Shown: positions 28,325-38,083 of the stretch, in pieces
How the letters are laid out: each line of letters begins with the position of its first letter
Numbering within the stretch: position 1 is the first letter of the stretch
Source of the DNA: Leclercia sp. 29361
GTDB lineage: Bacteria; Pseudomonadota; Gammaproteobacteria; Enterobacterales; Enterobacteriaceae
Length of the DNA: 64,000 bases
Direction: 5' to 3'
NCBI RefSeq assembly: GCF_011290365.1
Contig: NZ_CP049786.1
Coordinates: 1,178,001-1,242,000 of the forward strand
Translations under genes and position numbers: made by a program
Notes under the pieces: generated by a model
Databases searched by the model: none
What the model saw: the letters and a program-made list of their open reading frames with translations, nothing else
What the model was told of the DNA's origin: nothing

Positions 28325-29017
28325 ATGAACCTGATCGTTAAATCGGGCGCGGTTGTTTATTTTATTTATAGCCTTATATCCGGGGTCGCCTGTGCATCCG
28401 GGGGTATTGCTCTGGGCGCCACCCGGGTTATTTATCCGGCAGAGGCGCAGCAGACCTCCCTCGCAATGACCAACAGCAATAAACAAGAGCGCTATTTAAT
28501 TAATGCCTGGATTGAAAACGAGCAGGGAAAAAAAGAAAAAACCTTCGCCGTGACGCCACCGCTGTTTGTCAGCGAGCCGAACAGTGAGAACACCTTGCGG
28601 ATTATTTACGCCGGGCCGCCGCTGCCCGCCGATCGCGAATCGCTCTTTTTTATGAACGTGAAGGCGATCCCGTCGGTGAATAAAGCCAGTCTGGAAGGCA
28701 AAAACGTCCTGCAGCTGGCGATTTTGTCGCGGATCAAGCTCTTCGTGCGGCCAGCCAGGCTAGAGATGCCCCCGGAGGAAGCCCTGTCGCACCTGCGCTT
28801 TGCGCGCACAGGCAACTACCTGAAGGTGAGTAATGCCTCACCTTATTACATCACGCTGGTCAATGTTCAGCTCGGCGGGCAGAAACTGGATAACCTGATG
28901 ATCGCCCCAAAAAATCACGCCATGCAGGCGATCCCGGCCGGGGCCAGCGGCAGCCTCTCCTGGCAGAGCGTTAACGACTACGGCGCGATTACGCCAGCCC
29001 GCAGTGTCAGCCTGTGA
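28325..29017 (+). CDS. sfmC: SfmC, periplasmic fimbrial chaperone
   Basis: SfmC is a PapD/FimC-type chaperone that donates a strand to pilins before delivery to the usher. Of 230 residues, the first 26 or so form a signal peptide ending near SGVACA-SGG. The immunoglobulin-fold motifs are [29 protein letters not shown] (the Arg and Lys of the pilin carboxylate site are expected here) and [13 protein letters not shown]. The ATG at 28325 is preceded in frame by GTG at 28322. The stop lies just ahead of the usher start, so translation is coupled. Confidence 0.93.
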   Translation: MNLIVKSGAVVYFIYSLISGVACASGGIALGATRVIYPAEAQQTSLAMTNSNKQERYLINAWIENEQGKKEKTFAVTPPLFVSEPNSENTLRIIYAGPPLPADRESLFFMNVKAIPSVNKASLEGKNVLQLAILSRIKLFVRPARLEMPPEEALSHLRFARTGNYLKVSNASPYYITLVNVQLGGQKLDNLMIAPKNHAMQAIPAGASGSLSWQSVNDYGAITPARSVSL

Positions 29018-29031
29018 GCAGAGGCAGGATC

Positions 29032-31596
29032 ATGACGTACGCGCGAGGATGTTATTGCCCGATGGCAGTGGCCCTGATAACCACGATCTGGTCACCGCTG
29101 AGCCAAAGCGAAAGCTACTTTAACCCGGCCTTTTTAACCGACGGCACGGCCAATGTCGCGGATTTGTCGCGTTTCGAGCAGGGCCACCAGCAGGCACCGG
29201 GCACGTACCGCGTTGACGTCTGGCGTAACGATGAGTTTATCGGCACCCTGGATATTCCTTTTGAGGCAGCAGACGAGGACTCGCCGCCGCCTGCCGGGGG
29301 GCTGACACCCTGTATTACCCGCGCCATGCTGGAGCGGATGGGGGTGAATGTGCCCGCGTTCCCGGCGCTGGCAACGGTGGCGGCAGGACACTGTATCCCG
29401 CTGAAAACGGCCATTCCGGGCAGTGAAATTGATTTTAATTTTGCATCGCTACGCCTGAACATCAGCCTGCCGCAGGTGGCGATGCACAACAGCGCCCGCG
29501 GCTACATTCCCCCGGACCAGTGGGATCAGGGCATCCCGGCGATGCTGTTGAACTACAGCTTCAGCGGCAACCGGGGAACTGACGATGACAGCTATTATCT
29601 GAATCTGCAAAGCGGGCTGAATTATGGGGCCTGGCGACTGCGTAACACCGGCTCGTGGCGCGATACCCGCAGCAACGGCAGTCGGCATACCGAATGGCAA
29701 AACATTGGCACCTGGGTGCAGCGCACGATTATTCCCCTGAAAAGCGAGCTGGTGGTAGGCGACAGCAACACCGGGAACGACGTCTTCGACAGCGTAGGTT
29801 TTCGCGGGGGGCGACTGTACTCCTCGGACAGCATGTACCCCGACAGCATGCAGGGCTATGCCCCCACGGTGCGGGGCATCGCGCGAACGCCGGCCAAAGT
29901 GGTGATCCGTCAAAACGGGTATGTGATCTATCAAAGCTATGTCCAGGCCGGGGCCTTTGCCATCGCCGACCTGAACCCGACCTCATCAAGCGGCGATCTT
30001 GACGTCACGGTGGAAGAGAACGACAGCAGCCAGCAACGCTACACCGTGCCGTACTCAACCGTGCCGCTGCTGCAGCGTGAAGGTCGCCTGAAATATGATC
30101 TGGTTGCCGGAGATTACCGCAGCGGTAACCGCGACCAGGAGTCACCCTCCTTCGCCCAGGGGACGCTGATTGCGGGTCTTACGAAGGGCTACACGCTTTA
30201 CGGCGGCACGCAGCTCGCCGCACGTTACACGGCGCTGGCCCTTGGGGCGGGTAAAAATCTCGGCGACTGGGGAGCCCTCTCGCTCGATGTCACCCACGCC
30301 CGCAGCCAGCTGGCGGACGACAGCCGCCACGAAGGGCAATCCCTGCGCTTCCTGTATGCCAAATCGTTGAACACCCTGGGGACACACCTCCAGCTGCTGG
30401 GTTATCGCTACTCAACCACCGGGTTTTACACCCTCGATGACGTGGCATGGCGCACGATGGAAGGCTATCAGTATGGCGATGACAGCGACCATGACGGCGT
30501 GCCGGATGTGCAGAGTTATCACAACCTGGCGTGGAATAAAAAAGGGCGCCTGCAGGTCAATATTTCTCAGTCGCTGGGGGATTACGGCTCGGTGTATCTC
30601 TCCGGCAGCGAACAGACCTGGTGGGGAAACCGCGATGCCAGCGTCTGGTATCAGCTCGGCTATGCTGGCGGCATCCGGGGGGTGAGCTACTCCGTCTCCT
30701 GGTCGTGGAACCAGTCCGCGGAGATTGGCGGCACCGACAACATTGTTTCCCTGAATGTGTCGGTTCCGTTCAGCCTGTTTACCGGCCAGGGTTTTCGCCG
30801 CGACAGCGCGTGGGATCGTGCCTGGGCGACAGCCTCGGCGAGCCGTAGCCGTGGGGGCGATACCAGCGTGCAAACCGGCATCAGCGGCACGCTCCTGGAG
30901 CAGCACAACCTGAGCTACAGCCTGACCCAGGCCCACAACAGTCACACCGGCGGCAGCGGTAGCGCCGGTGCCAACTGGCAGGCCACTTACGGCTCACTGG
31001 GGGCCGGGTATAACTACTCCCGCCAGCAGCACGATCTCAACTGGCAGGTGTCGGGCGGCGTGGTGGGGCATGCGGATGGTGTCACCTTAAGCCAGCCGCT
31101 GGGGGATACCAACGTGCTGATCAAAGCCCCGGGCGCATCGGGCGTCAGCATCGAGAACCAGACCGGGGTGAAAACCGACTGGCGCGGCTATGCGGTGATG
31201 CCCTACGCCACGGTGTATCGCTACAACCGCGTTGCGCTGAATACCAACACCATGAGCACCAGCACCGACATTGAAAACAACGTCAGCAGCGTGGTGCCTA
31301 CCAAGGGCGCGCTGGTGCGTGCCAGTTTTGATACCCGCATCGGCGTGCGCGCTTTGCTGACCGTGATCCACGCCAGCCAGCCGGTGCCGTTTGGTGCCGT
31401 CGTGCGCGAGAGCAAAACGGGCGTCACCAGTATGGCGGGGGAGGACGGGCAGATTTACCTGAGCGGCCTGCCGCTTAGCGGTGAGCTGTTAATTCAGTGG
31501 GGCGAGGGCGCGAATGCACAGTGTCGCGCGCCTTACACGCTGCCGGAAAAGAGCCTGCAACAGGCGATCACGCTTAAGGAGATCCGCTGTGATTAA
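29032..31596 (+). CDS. sfmD: SfmD, fimbrial outer-membrane usher
   Basis: The usher assembles and exports the pilus. It has 854 residues from ATG 29032, which has an AGGCAGGATC ribosome site; a GTG at 29014 overlapping the chaperone stop is possible. A signal peptide and usher N-domain ([16 protein letters not shown]) come first. The plug and 24-strand barrel follow, with [37 protein letters not shown] typical of FimD. The C-domain ends with CRAPYTL..LKEIRCD, whose two cysteines form the C-terminal disulfide. The adhesin gene overlaps its last 8 bases. Confidence 0.94.
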   Translation: MTYARGCYCPMAVALITTIWSPLSQSESYFNPAFLTDGTANVADLSRFEQGHQQAPGTYRVDVWRNDEFIGTLDIPFEAADEDSPPPAGGLTPCITRAMLERMGVNVPAFPALATVAAGHCIPLKTAIPGSEIDFNFASLRLNISLPQVAMHNSARGYIPPDQWDQGIPAMLLNYSFSGNRGTDDDSYYLNLQSGLNYGAWRLRNTGSWRDTRSNGSRHTEWQNIGTWVQRTIIPLKSELVVGDSNTGNDVFDSVGFRGGRLYSSDSMYPDSMQGYAPTVRGIARTPAKVVIRQNGYVIYQSYVQAGAFAIADLNPTSSSGDLDVTVEENDSSQQRYTVPYSTVPLLQREGRLKYDLVAGDYRSGNRDQESPSFAQGTLIAGLTKGYTLYGGTQLAARYTALALGAGKNLGDWGALSLDVTHARSQLADDSRHEGQSLRFLYAKSLNTLGTHLQLLGYRYSTTGFYTLDDVAWRTMEGYQYGDDSDHDGVPDVQSYHNLAWNKKGRLQVNISQSLGDYGSVYLSGSEQTWWGNRDASVWYQLGYAGGIRGVSYSVSWSWNQSAEIGGTDNIVSLNVSVPFSLFTGQGFRRDSAWDRAWATASASRSRGGDTSVQTGISGTLLEQHNLSYSLTQAHNSHTGGSGSAGANWQATYGSLGAGYNYSRQQHDLNWQVSGGVVGHADGVTLSQPLGDTNVLIKAPGASGVSIENQTGVKTDWRGYAVMPYATVYRYNRVALNTNTMSTSTDIENNVSSVVPTKGALVRASFDTRIGVRALLTVIHASQPVPFGAVVRESKTGVTSMAGEDGQIYLSGLPLSGELLIQWGEGANAQCRAPYTLPEKSLQQAITLKEIRCD

Positions 31597-32596
31597 TACC
31601 CGCTGCCTGCTGGTACCGCTGCTAACATTGCTGCCCGCCGCGCAGGCGCTGGCTAGCGTATGCGTCAATGAAACGGGCGTACCGACGGATATCTTTTACG
31701 ATCTGTCGGATACCTTTACCCATTCCAATAACCAGCCGGGGCAAATCGTCACCCTCAGCGAAAAATCCCAGTGGGTGGGCGTCAAGGCGGTCTGCCCAAA
31801 AGGGACGACGGGAACCACCACCCTGCGCAGCTATGTCACGGATTTCCCGATAACCACAACGATGGATAACTATAAATATTTGCGACTGAATGAGTATCTG
31901 GAGGGGGCGATGAAAATTACCGACAGCTATGCCGGCGTCTTTTATCCCCCGCAAAACTATATTCAGATGGGAAGCCATCCAAACGTGCCGAAGAACCAGG
32001 CCTTTCCGGTGCAAGATTCCAGCCTGATCTTCCGCCTGAAAGTGACGCGGCGGTTTATCAATATGGTGGTGATCCCGCGTGCAACGATGTTCCGCGTCTA
32101 CGTCACGACAACCTCCTCCGACCCGTTCAGTACGCCGGTTTATACCCTCTCCTATAGCGGCACTATTCAGGTGCCGCAGAGCTGCGCGATCAACGTCGGG
32201 CAGATCGTGGAATTTGATTTCGGTGATATCGGCGCCTCGCTGTTCAGCAAAGCAGGGGCCGGAAACCGGCCTGAAGGGGTATCGGCGCAGAGCAAAACTC
32301 TGGCCATCAAATGCACCAACGTCGAGGCCAACGCCTGGCTGACCCTGCGCATCGAGGCGGAAAAAGCTTCCGGCAGCACGCTGGTGTCCGATAACCCGGA
32401 TGTGGGATTTGTGGTGGCGAATGCGTCCGGTACTCCACTCACACCCAACCATCCCGGAAGCCTGATCCCGTTCCGTCTGGATGATAACGCCTCCGCGCAG
32501 GTGGGGATTATGGCGTGGCCGGTGAGTATCACTGGCCATAAACCGGCGGAAGGGCGCTTTACCTCGCGCGGCTATTTGCGCGTGGATTATCAGTAA
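31589..32596 (+). CDS. sfmH: SfmH, fimbrial tip adhesin (FimH-like)
   Basis: The GTG start at 31589 lies in the usher 3' end and has the excellent site AAGGAGATCCGCT just before it. The 335-residue product has a signal peptide ([22 protein letters not shown]), a lectin-like domain (residues about 24-185, with CVNETGVPT and CPKGTTG supplying the Cys pair) and a pilin domain ([21 protein letters not shown]... ...YLRVDYQ). This two-domain build is that of FimH/SfmH. The lectin domain differs from FimH in the mannose-pocket region, so the receptor may differ; that is inference. Confidence 0.88.
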   Translation: MINTRCLLVPLLTLLPAAQALASVCVNETGVPTDIFYDLSDTFTHSNNQPGQIVTLSEKSQWVGVKAVCPKGTTGTTTLRSYVTDFPITTTMDNYKYLRLNEYLEGAMKITDSYAGVFYPPQNYIQMGSHPNVPKNQAFPVQDSSLIFRLKVTRRFINMVVIPRATMFRVYVTTTSSDPFSTPVYTLSYSGTIQVPQSCAINVGQIVEFDFGDIGASLFSKAGAGNRPEGVSAQSKTLAIKCTNVEANAWLTLRIEAEKASGSTLVSDNPDVGFVVANASGTPLTPNHPGSLIPFRLDDNASAQVGIMAWPVSITGHKPAEGRFTSRGYLRVDYQ

Positions 32597-32605
32597 GGAG
32601 GCAAC

Positions 32606-33127
32606 ATGCGTAAAGGGATCACGGGGATGCTGGCCGCCGCCGCGCTGTGGCTGCCGCACGCTCAGGCGGATTCGCCTCTGGGGAACATCAATATTCAGCT
32701 CTACGGCAACATTGTGGATTTTACGTGCGTGGCAGAAGGCAGTGACAGCAACAAAACGGTACAGCTGGGCCGCTGGCCTACCCGACAGCTCAGTACCACG
32801 GGCAGCCGGACGCAGGCGATACCTTTTACCCTGAAGCTCACGGGCTGTCCACCTGGGGCCGCGTCAGTCACCTTCTCTGGCATCGCGGATGCCAGTGATA
32901 ACCAACTGCTGGCCCTGAATGATGCCAGCCAGGCACGCTCGGTGGCGGTGGAAATTCTTGATGGCACCAAAACGCGGCTGCCGCTTCAGCAGGCCAGTCG
33001 CGAAGTGACGGTGGATGCGGCAGGAAATGCGGAGCTGGCGTTTTATGTCAACTATATTGCCACAGCTAACAATCCTCAGCCGGGACGTGCCGACGCAGAT
33101 GCGACTTTTATGATTAATTACTATTAA
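32606..33127 (+). CDS. sfmF: SfmF, minor fimbrial subunit
   Basis: SfmF is a FimF/FimG-like adaptor subunit of 173 residues with signal peptide MRKGITGMLAAAALWLPHAQA. Pilin landmarks are NIVDFTCVAEG (first Cys), LKLTGCPPGA (second Cys) and the terminal ADATFMINYY. It starts 9 bases after sfmH with AGGAGGCAAC ahead of ATG. The gene order A-C-D-H-F equals that of the E. coli sfm operon. It is the last gene, convergent with fimZ. Confidence 0.92.
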   Translation: MRKGITGMLAAAALWLPHAQADSPLGNINIQLYGNIVDFTCVAEGSDSNKTVQLGRWPTRQLSTTGSRTQAIPFTLKLTGCPPGAASVTFSGIADASDNQLLALNDASQARSVAVEILDGTKTRLPLQQASREVTVDAAGNAELAFYVNYIATANNPQPGRADADATFMINYY

Positions 33128-33175
33128 GCGTGAAGCCTCCCTGAAACATTATGGTGTGACAGGGAAAGCCTTTAT

Positions 33176-33808
33176 TTAAAGCAGTTCATGATCTTTGGCA
33201 TAATCAATAAGTTCAACAATACTCTGCACGCCTAATTTCATATAGATATTTGACTTGTGGGCGCTAATTGTTTTATTGCTAAGTAATAATTGTGCAGCAA
33301 TTTCTTTGTTCGATAATCCATTTGCCAGATAACGCAATACCGTGACTTCCCGGTTGGATAACGGCATGTCGGTCGGATTCCCTTTCCGCGTAGTTGAATG
33401 GTTTATAAGATTTAGCGTATCGGCAGGAAAGAATGAATATCCTCCGAGCAGCATCTGTACGGCATTATAGATATCACCCAGATCTTTTCGCTTGCTGACA
33501 AAGCCATTGGCCCCGGCACGCATGGCTCGCCCGGCATAAAAGGATTCTGATTTCGACGACAAGAACAGGACTTTGATTTTATTATTTAATTTTTTGATTC
33601 TTTTCAATAAGGTAAATCCATCCATTCCCGGAAGGTCAATATCAAGGATCACCATGTCGACCGGGTGATGACGGATATGATCGAGGGCTTCATGGCAGTC
33701 TCCCGATTTAAGCGTGATGGTAATATTTTTATTTTTCTGTAGCAGGACTTCTATCGACATTCTGACAATAGGGTGTTCGTCCATAATGATGACGGATGCC
33801 GGTTTCAT
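33176..33808 (-). CDS. fimZ: FimZ, NarL/FixJ-type response regulator of fimbriae
   Basis: In Salmonella FimZ activates fimA transcription and represses motility. The 210 residues have a receiver domain with phosphoacceptor Asp56 (VILDIDLPGMDG) and conserved acidic Asp10-Glu11 and Lys (VLFLSSKSESFY). A LuxR-type helix-turn-helix follows (LSNREVTVLRYLANGLSNKEIAAQLLLSNKTISAHKSNIYMKLG). It is collinear with Salmonella and E. coli FimZ. The reading frame is AT-rich relative to neighbours, like fimZ elsewhere. No cognate kinase is nearby. Confidence 0.94.
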   Translation of the reverse strand: MKPASVIIMDEHPIVRMSIEVLLQKNKNITITLKSGDCHEALDHIRHHPVDMVILDIDLPGMDGFTLLKRIKKLNNKIKVLFLSSKSESFYAGRAMRAGANGFVSKRKDLGDIYNAVQMLLGGYSFFPADTLNLINHSTTRKGNPTDMPLSNREVTVLRYLANGLSNKEIAAQLLLSNKTISAHKSNIYMKLGVQSIVELIDYAKDHELL

Positions 33809-34478
33809 TGTTATGCCTCAGATTGTTTAAGCGCGGGTGAGCCGGAAGGATAGTTCTTATTCCCTGGAAAGAGCGAAAGCATCCTTGTTTACGTCATACT
33901 AAAAAGAGTCCCGCAGCGCAGTGACTGAAAAGAAATTATCCAGATAAATGAAATTGTATTTTTCATTCACGGCTGGAATATGACTTAGTATACCTTTTAA
34001 CGGTTGTGCGAAAAGTCTGAAGATTGACTTCATCCGCTTTCTCAACATGATCTTCTGGATAATTTAAGTGAATATTTTAAAAAGAGGCTAAATATCCACT
34101 AATTCTCATTTGCATGGATTATCGTGATTTTCTCATAATAAAAATAATACAACCCTCTGATTGTTAATATTTTGTGATGGTCGCTGGCATCCGTAAAACG
34201 TTCCTCATGCCGGGATACCAGGATCGTCTGCATGCCATTCAGTGCCCCAGGGCGAGGAGTGCTGAAGTAATTTGTTTTACATCATTATCATAATATTAAC
34301 CGACTCAACCAAACCTTAACGACTGAGCAAAAATGTTGCAATGCGCCCGTTGCTCGGGATTTAACGTTGCTGGAAGGGGCAATTAGGAATAGTTGCTATT
34401 GTTTGTAAGTTGTTAAATTAATGCATAAAACTTACAACAGCGCGTCAGTCATCTCGTCACGATCCAGGCGATAACGTG
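33809..34478. other. AT-rich intergenic region between fimZ and fimY
   Basis: This 670-base stretch is markedly AT-rich and has no plausible gene on either strand. It probably holds the fimZ promoter and perhaps H-NS-bound DNA. The 3' end of fimY abuts it. I see no tRNA, IS end or clear terminator in it. Confidence 0.55.
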
Positions 34479-35186
34479 TTAACCGGCCAGGCGATGCAGC
34501 AGATGCAGCAGCGCCTGGCGGCGATGCAGGCCGAGCTTATCGACGACGCGCCCCACCCGGTAGACGATGCGGCTGTAAGGGCGATCGGACAGGCACGCAA
34601 TGTTGCGTAACGACTCCCCACAGGTTAACAGGCGCAGAATGGCCCACTCCTCCCGCGTAAACCACTCCCTGTCAGAGATGACGGGGCGATGGTTGCGGGA
34701 GATCTTCTGCTGAAGCAGGGCGGCAGAGGACTGGCGTTCAATAAGGTTAAACGGACCGGCAGCCCGGCAAAAAAGCCGTCGGTCGGCGTCATCTGCACGC
34801 ACCAGCAGATGGACCGGCGTGTAGGGGGGATACAGCCTCAGCCTGCGCAGGCTGTCGAGCGTATCCATCAGGGGCTGCGTCCGGCACTCCATATCAATCA
34901 CCAGCCTTGCCGAGGGCCACTGCTGGATCGCGCTTATTGCAGGCGTAAGGGTGTCAAACTGACGGCAGTGATTCAGTGGGAAGGGGCCAGCCTGTAATCC
35001 GGCGCAGAGAAAACGATCGTCGGTGACCAGCACCAGCCAGGGGGCATCTGTTTTACGGCGCTGATTGATGGACTGGCTCAGGTAAACAAGGCGGTCAAAA
35101 AAGGGCGCACTGAAGGGGGGTTGTGCAAAACCTATAGAATCACTTCCCGTGCGACGCCGTCGGTAGCGGCGTACATTGATGCGCAT
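34479..35186 (-). CDS. fimY: FimY-like fimbrial regulator with LuxR-type C-terminus
   Basis: The 235-residue protein begins with a basic tail (MRINVRRYRRRR). Its C-terminus is LuxR-like: WFTREEWAILRLLTCGESLRNIACLSDRPYSRIVYRVGRVVDKLGLHRRQALLHLLHRL. The middle resembles a degenerate receiver domain lacking an obvious phosphoacceptor. Its position after fimZ and before argU is that of Salmonella fimY, which acts with FimZ to activate fimA. E. coli K-12 lacks it. The remote match is by position and domain plan, so the symbol is a judgement. Salmonella fimW, expected next, is not seen. Confidence 0.78.
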   Translation of the reverse strand: MRINVRRYRRRRTGSDSIGFAQPPFSAPFFDRLVYLSQSINQRRKTDAPWLVLVTDDRFLCAGLQAGPFPLNHCRQFDTLTPAISAIQQWPSARLVIDMECRTQPLMDTLDSLRRLRLYPPYTPVHLLVRADDADRRLFCRAAGPFNLIERQSSAALLQQKISRNHRPVISDREWFTREEWAILRLLTCGESLRNIACLSDRPYSRIVYRVGRVVDKLGLHRRQALLHLLHRLAG

Positions 35187-35478
35187 ATCATCCCTCTGCT
35201 GTTTGAGAAGCTAAGCGCAACAATCGGATCAGGCCATTTTTTGGCAGAGCAGAAAAGCATGCGGCACCCACTTCACTATCCTGTTGTGTTCCGGCATACG
35301 GGCACCGGAGCATCGCGGGTAGTGTGCGGGCAAACGGGGGGCGAAAATAGCAGGCGCGGCTTAATTATGGCTAAGGCATTTCGTAGTTATGCGGGAGGCG
35401 CTATGGCGAAAAAACAGACGTCTTCATTCAGGAACCACGGGCAACAGGATATAAGAGAAGCGATCGCGCCAAAAGGCA

Positions 35479-35506
35479 TTGACTCACCAGACATTGACCG
35501 TATAAT
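35479..35506 (+). promoter_or_regulatory. Promoter of argU
   Basis: TTGACT (35479-35484) and a perfect TATAAT (35501-35506) are spaced by 16 bp, followed by a GC-rich discriminator. Transcription would start about 30 bases before the tRNA, as expected for a stable-RNA promoter. Confidence 0.85.
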
Positions 35507-35545
35507 TCCAGGCGTTTCACCACCTCGCACTACACGCATTTCCAT

Positions 35546-35622
35546 GCGCCCTTAGCTCAGTTGGATAGAGCAACGGCCTTCTAAGCCGTAGGTCAAAGGT
35601 TCGAATCCTTTAGGGCGTACCA
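35546..35622 (+). tRNA. argU: tRNA-Arg, anticodon TCT (reads AGA)
   Basis: This is a 77-nt tRNA with encoded CCA. The acceptor stem is GCGCCCT/AGGGCGT, the D arm AGCTCAGTTGGATAGAGC, the anticodon arm ACGGC-CTTCTAA-GCCGT with TCT at 35580-35582, and the T arm holds GGTTCGAATCC. It matches E. coli argU apart from compensated stem changes and reads the rare codon AGA. In E. coli and Salmonella argU lies after the fim cluster and is a prophage attachment site; no integrase or repeated 3' end was seen here. Confidence 0.97.
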
Positions 35623-35827
35623 TTTAAGTCTGTCAGTTGTCCCCTTATCCCTTTTTATCCATAAAAAAGCTGCCGTGTTCAACGGACTAACCCGCTACTC
35701 CCAGGCCGCGGTTTTGCACCGGGTATTGGCCTGAGACTTGACCCCATTCTCACTAAGATTTTTCTGTATAATAGCGCCGAACGCGCGGGCAGCCCCTGCG
35801 CGGATGTCGGGTGAATATGAAGAGGGA

Positions 35828-36652
35828 ATGATGTCCGGTATTGCGCATTACTATGAACAGCAGCAGATTAGCAGCCCGCAGCAGGTGGCCACGCTATCGG
35901 CGCAGCCGTCGTCAGCCGGAATGACGCAGACCAGCGTACCCGCCTCTTTTCAGCAGTTAACCCATTCTGCGCAGCCGATCGTCGCCCAGCCTGCGGCAAG
36001 CTCACCGCAACCTGCCGACCGCCGTCAGGCTTCGGTAACCGCCACGCCCGCCTCGTTTGAGCAACTGGGGCAGTACGCCAGCCTGCAGGGCTGGCGTGAA
36101 AATCAGCTCGCGCTGATGAACCGCTTACCTCAGTACCGCAACAGCCGCACCGGGCCCGCATGGTCGCCGGTCGGGGGCATCCGCGGGATCCGCAATAACA
36201 ACCCCGGCAATCTGGAGGCCAGTTGGGCCTTCACCTGGCAGGGGCAGAACGGTACCGACGGGCGTTTTGCCACCTTTGCGTCCCCGGAACACGGCATCCG
36301 CGCCCTGGGCGTCAACCTGCTTGCTTACCAGCGGCGCGGGCTGGATACCATCAGTAAAATTATTAACCGCTGGGCGCCGCCGCAGGACAATAACAATACC
36401 ACCGCGTACATTCAGAACGTCAGTCAGGCCTTGGGCGTCACACCGACCACCCGGCTGGATGTGGCCTCGCCAGATGTCTTAACCGCGCTGAGTAAGGCCA
36501 TTATTCATCAGGAGAATGGCAACGTGCCGTTTTCCGATGAGACCATCGCGAGCGGGATCGCGTCGGCGCTGGGGATGGCGGCCCTGTCGGACAGCCCGAC
36601 GCCGATAGTGGGGGCGCCACTCCCGGCACCGTTGCGCAGTACCAAAGGATAG
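35828..36652 (+). CDS. Phage P5-like structural/muramidase protein, standalone
   Basis: The product has 274 residues from ATG 35828, with a second ATG directly after and AGAGGGA just ahead. There is no signal peptide. Residues about 1-90 are rich in Gln, Ser, Ala and Pro and repeat the phrase PASF(Q/E)QL twice (QTSVPASFQQL, TATPASFEQL). The C-terminal half has GGIRGIRNNNPGNLEASWAFTWQGQNG, FATFASPEHGIRALGVNLLAYQ and ISKIINRWAPPQDNNNTTAYIQNVSQALGV, a pattern known from phage structural protein P5/muramidase-like domains. It could be a phage relic or a secreted effector. It sits just after argU, a classic phage site. Confidence 0.72.
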   Translation: MMSGIAHYYEQQQISSPQQVATLSAQPSSAGMTQTSVPASFQQLTHSAQPIVAQPAASSPQPADRRQASVTATPASFEQLGQYASLQGWRENQLALMNRLPQYRNSRTGPAWSPVGGIRGIRNNNPGNLEASWAFTWQGQNGTDGRFATFASPEHGIRALGVNLLAYQRRGLDTISKIINRWAPPQDNNNTTAYIQNVSQALGVTPTTRLDVASPDVLTALSKAIIHQENGNVPFSDETIASGIASALGMAALSDSPTPIVGAPLPAPLRSTKG

Positions 36653-36727
36653 TCTCGCCCCCTCTGGGTTGTTTTCTCATCGTTTTTTTACTTTGTTGCC
36701 CCTGTTTACACTTGATTACAGATGGAT

Positions 36728-36746
36728 AATGAGTATAGTTCTCATT
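36728..36746. promoter_or_regulatory. Putative Fur box upstream of the YncE-like gene
   Basis: AATGAGTATAGTTCTCATT is an inverted repeat (AATGAG-N7-CTCATT) within a GATAATGAG... context. It matches the Fur 7-1-7 core TGATAATnATTATCA at 11 of 14 positions. It lies about 190 bases upstream of the lipoprotein gene, so low iron would be expected to turn on the operon at 36937-40270. Confidence 0.75.
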
Positions 36747-36936
36747 CTCTTTAGTGTTTGCGGGCGCGTAGGGACTATCCCGCATCAACAGTGAGTGCAG
36801 ATCTCACACGGAACACTGAGTGTTATCGGTGGACGCTGCACTGGCCTGACGGCCTGAAACCCTAACCATAATCGCAACCATTATGCGACGCAGGCGTCCT
36901 CCTCAAATTTGATTTGCACGGTAAAGGATGTCCCTG

Positions 36937-38019
36937 ATGACCAAGAAATTGTCCGCCCTGGCGCTGCTTGTCGCCGTCTCCCTTAGCGGCTGCGCCGCAC
37001 AGCACACGGCGACAACCGCGCCCGCTGCCGATGCCCCGAAACCTGCCGCCCCCGCGCAAACCAACGTGGTAAAACGCGATCTGGCGGATGGCCTGTACGA
37101 AATGGTGCTGAGCCCGAAAGGCGATGCGCTGTACGTTGCCAGCTCAGAAGGCTTTAAGGACGTGCAGGGCGGCGTGGTCTACAAGCTCGATCCAACGACC
37201 CTGAAGACCATTGGTCGCAGCCATACCGATCTGAAAAACTTCGCCCTCGCACTCTCTGAAGACGGTCAGACCCTCTATGCCACTAACTCGCTGGACGGCG
37301 GGATCAGCGCCATCAGCACCGCTGACGGCAAGGTCAAAAAACGCCTGCTGTTTACCGAGCGCAACAAAGAGGGTTACCCGTACGGCGCGCGTCAGGTGCT
37401 GCTGCATAACGACGTGCTGTACATCGGCGGCGTCGCCGATCCTGCGGTGATCTGGGTGGTAGATGCCAACACGCTGAAGCTGAAAAAGACCATCAAAAAT
37501 GCGGGCCAGTGGGTCACCGGCCTGATGTGGTCTGAGCAAACCCAGCGCATTTACGTGGCGAACGGTGGGGGGGAAATCCTGGTGCTCGACCCTAAAAGCA
37601 ACCGCATCGAAAAACGCTGGAAGCCGCTCGGGGACAAACCTGCGCTGCTGCTGAACCTCGCGGAAGACAACGCGACGGGTCGCCTGTTCGTGACCGACAA
37701 CTCGAAGGCCAAAACCACCCTGGTGTTGGATATCCGTACCGGCGAGCTGATCAAGCAGCTGGATGTCGGCGATTCGATGGGGGTGAAATTCAACCCGGCG
37801 CGTAACGAGCTGTACATCACCCAGCGCGAAAGCGGCAAGCTGCTGAGCCTCGATGCTAAGACCTATGCCGTGAAGCAGAGCTGGGATCTGCCGCCGAACC
37901 CGAACAGCCTGCTGCTGTCGGCGGACGGTCAGACCCTGTACGTCACCGTTAAACAGGCGTTCAACAAAGACCACTCCACCAACGGGCCGGACAGCGTTGT
38001 GCGTATCGCCCTGAAATAA
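36937..38019 (+). CDS. YncE-like beta-propeller lipoprotein
   Basis: The 360-residue protein carries a lipoprotein signal (MTKKLSALALLVAVSLSGC, lipobox LSGC with Cys19). A seven-bladed YncE-type beta-propeller follows, with blades ending in repeats such as GQTLYATNSLDGGISAIS and NELYITQRESGKLLSLD. It is similar to E. coli YncE, which is periplasmic rather than lipid-anchored. The ATG at 36937 is chosen because AGGA lies 8 bases upstream; ATG 36928 overlaps that site. In E. coli YncE is divergent from the TonB receptor YncD; here it is followed by a TonB receptor in the same direction and shares a Fur box. It could help with periplasmic iron chelate handling; that is inference. Confidence 0.85.
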   Translation: MTKKLSALALLVAVSLSGCAAQHTATTAPAADAPKPAAPAQTNVVKRDLADGLYEMVLSPKGDALYVASSEGFKDVQGGVVYKLDPTTLKTIGRSHTDLKNFALALSEDGQTLYATNSLDGGISAISTADGKVKKRLLFTERNKEGYPYGARQVLLHNDVLYIGGVADPAVIWVVDANTLKLKKTIKNAGQWVTGLMWSEQTQRIYVANGGGEILVLDPKSNRIEKRWKPLGDKPALLLNLAEDNATGRLFVTDNSKAKTTLVLDIRTGELIKQLDVGDSMGVKFNPARNELYITQRESGKLLSLDAKTYAVKQSWDLPPNPNSLLLSADGQTLYVTVKQAFNKDHSTNGPDSVVRIALK

Positions 38020-38038
38020 ATTTTCCCATAACAATTAA

Positions 38039-38054
38039 GGCCCGGAAACGGGCC
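38039..38054 (+). terminator. Weak hairpin between lipoprotein and TonB receptor genes
   Basis: GGCCCG-GAAA-CGGGCC forms a perfect 6-bp stem with a stable GNRA loop, then ATTTTG. With 64 bases between the two genes it may attenuate rather than fully terminate. Confidence 0.5.
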
Positions 38055-38083
38055 ATTTTGCGCGTACTTTGAACGAGTTAATC

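Noticed and set aside
35121-35555. 144-codon plus-strand frame running into argU
   Set aside because: No ribosome site or motif; it overlaps the fimY start and the argU promoter and tRNA.
35546-35827. argU as an occupied prophage or island attachment site
   Set aside because: No integrase is adjacent and I could not find a repeated 3' end of the tRNA downstream in the window; only the muramidase-like gene hints at past phage.
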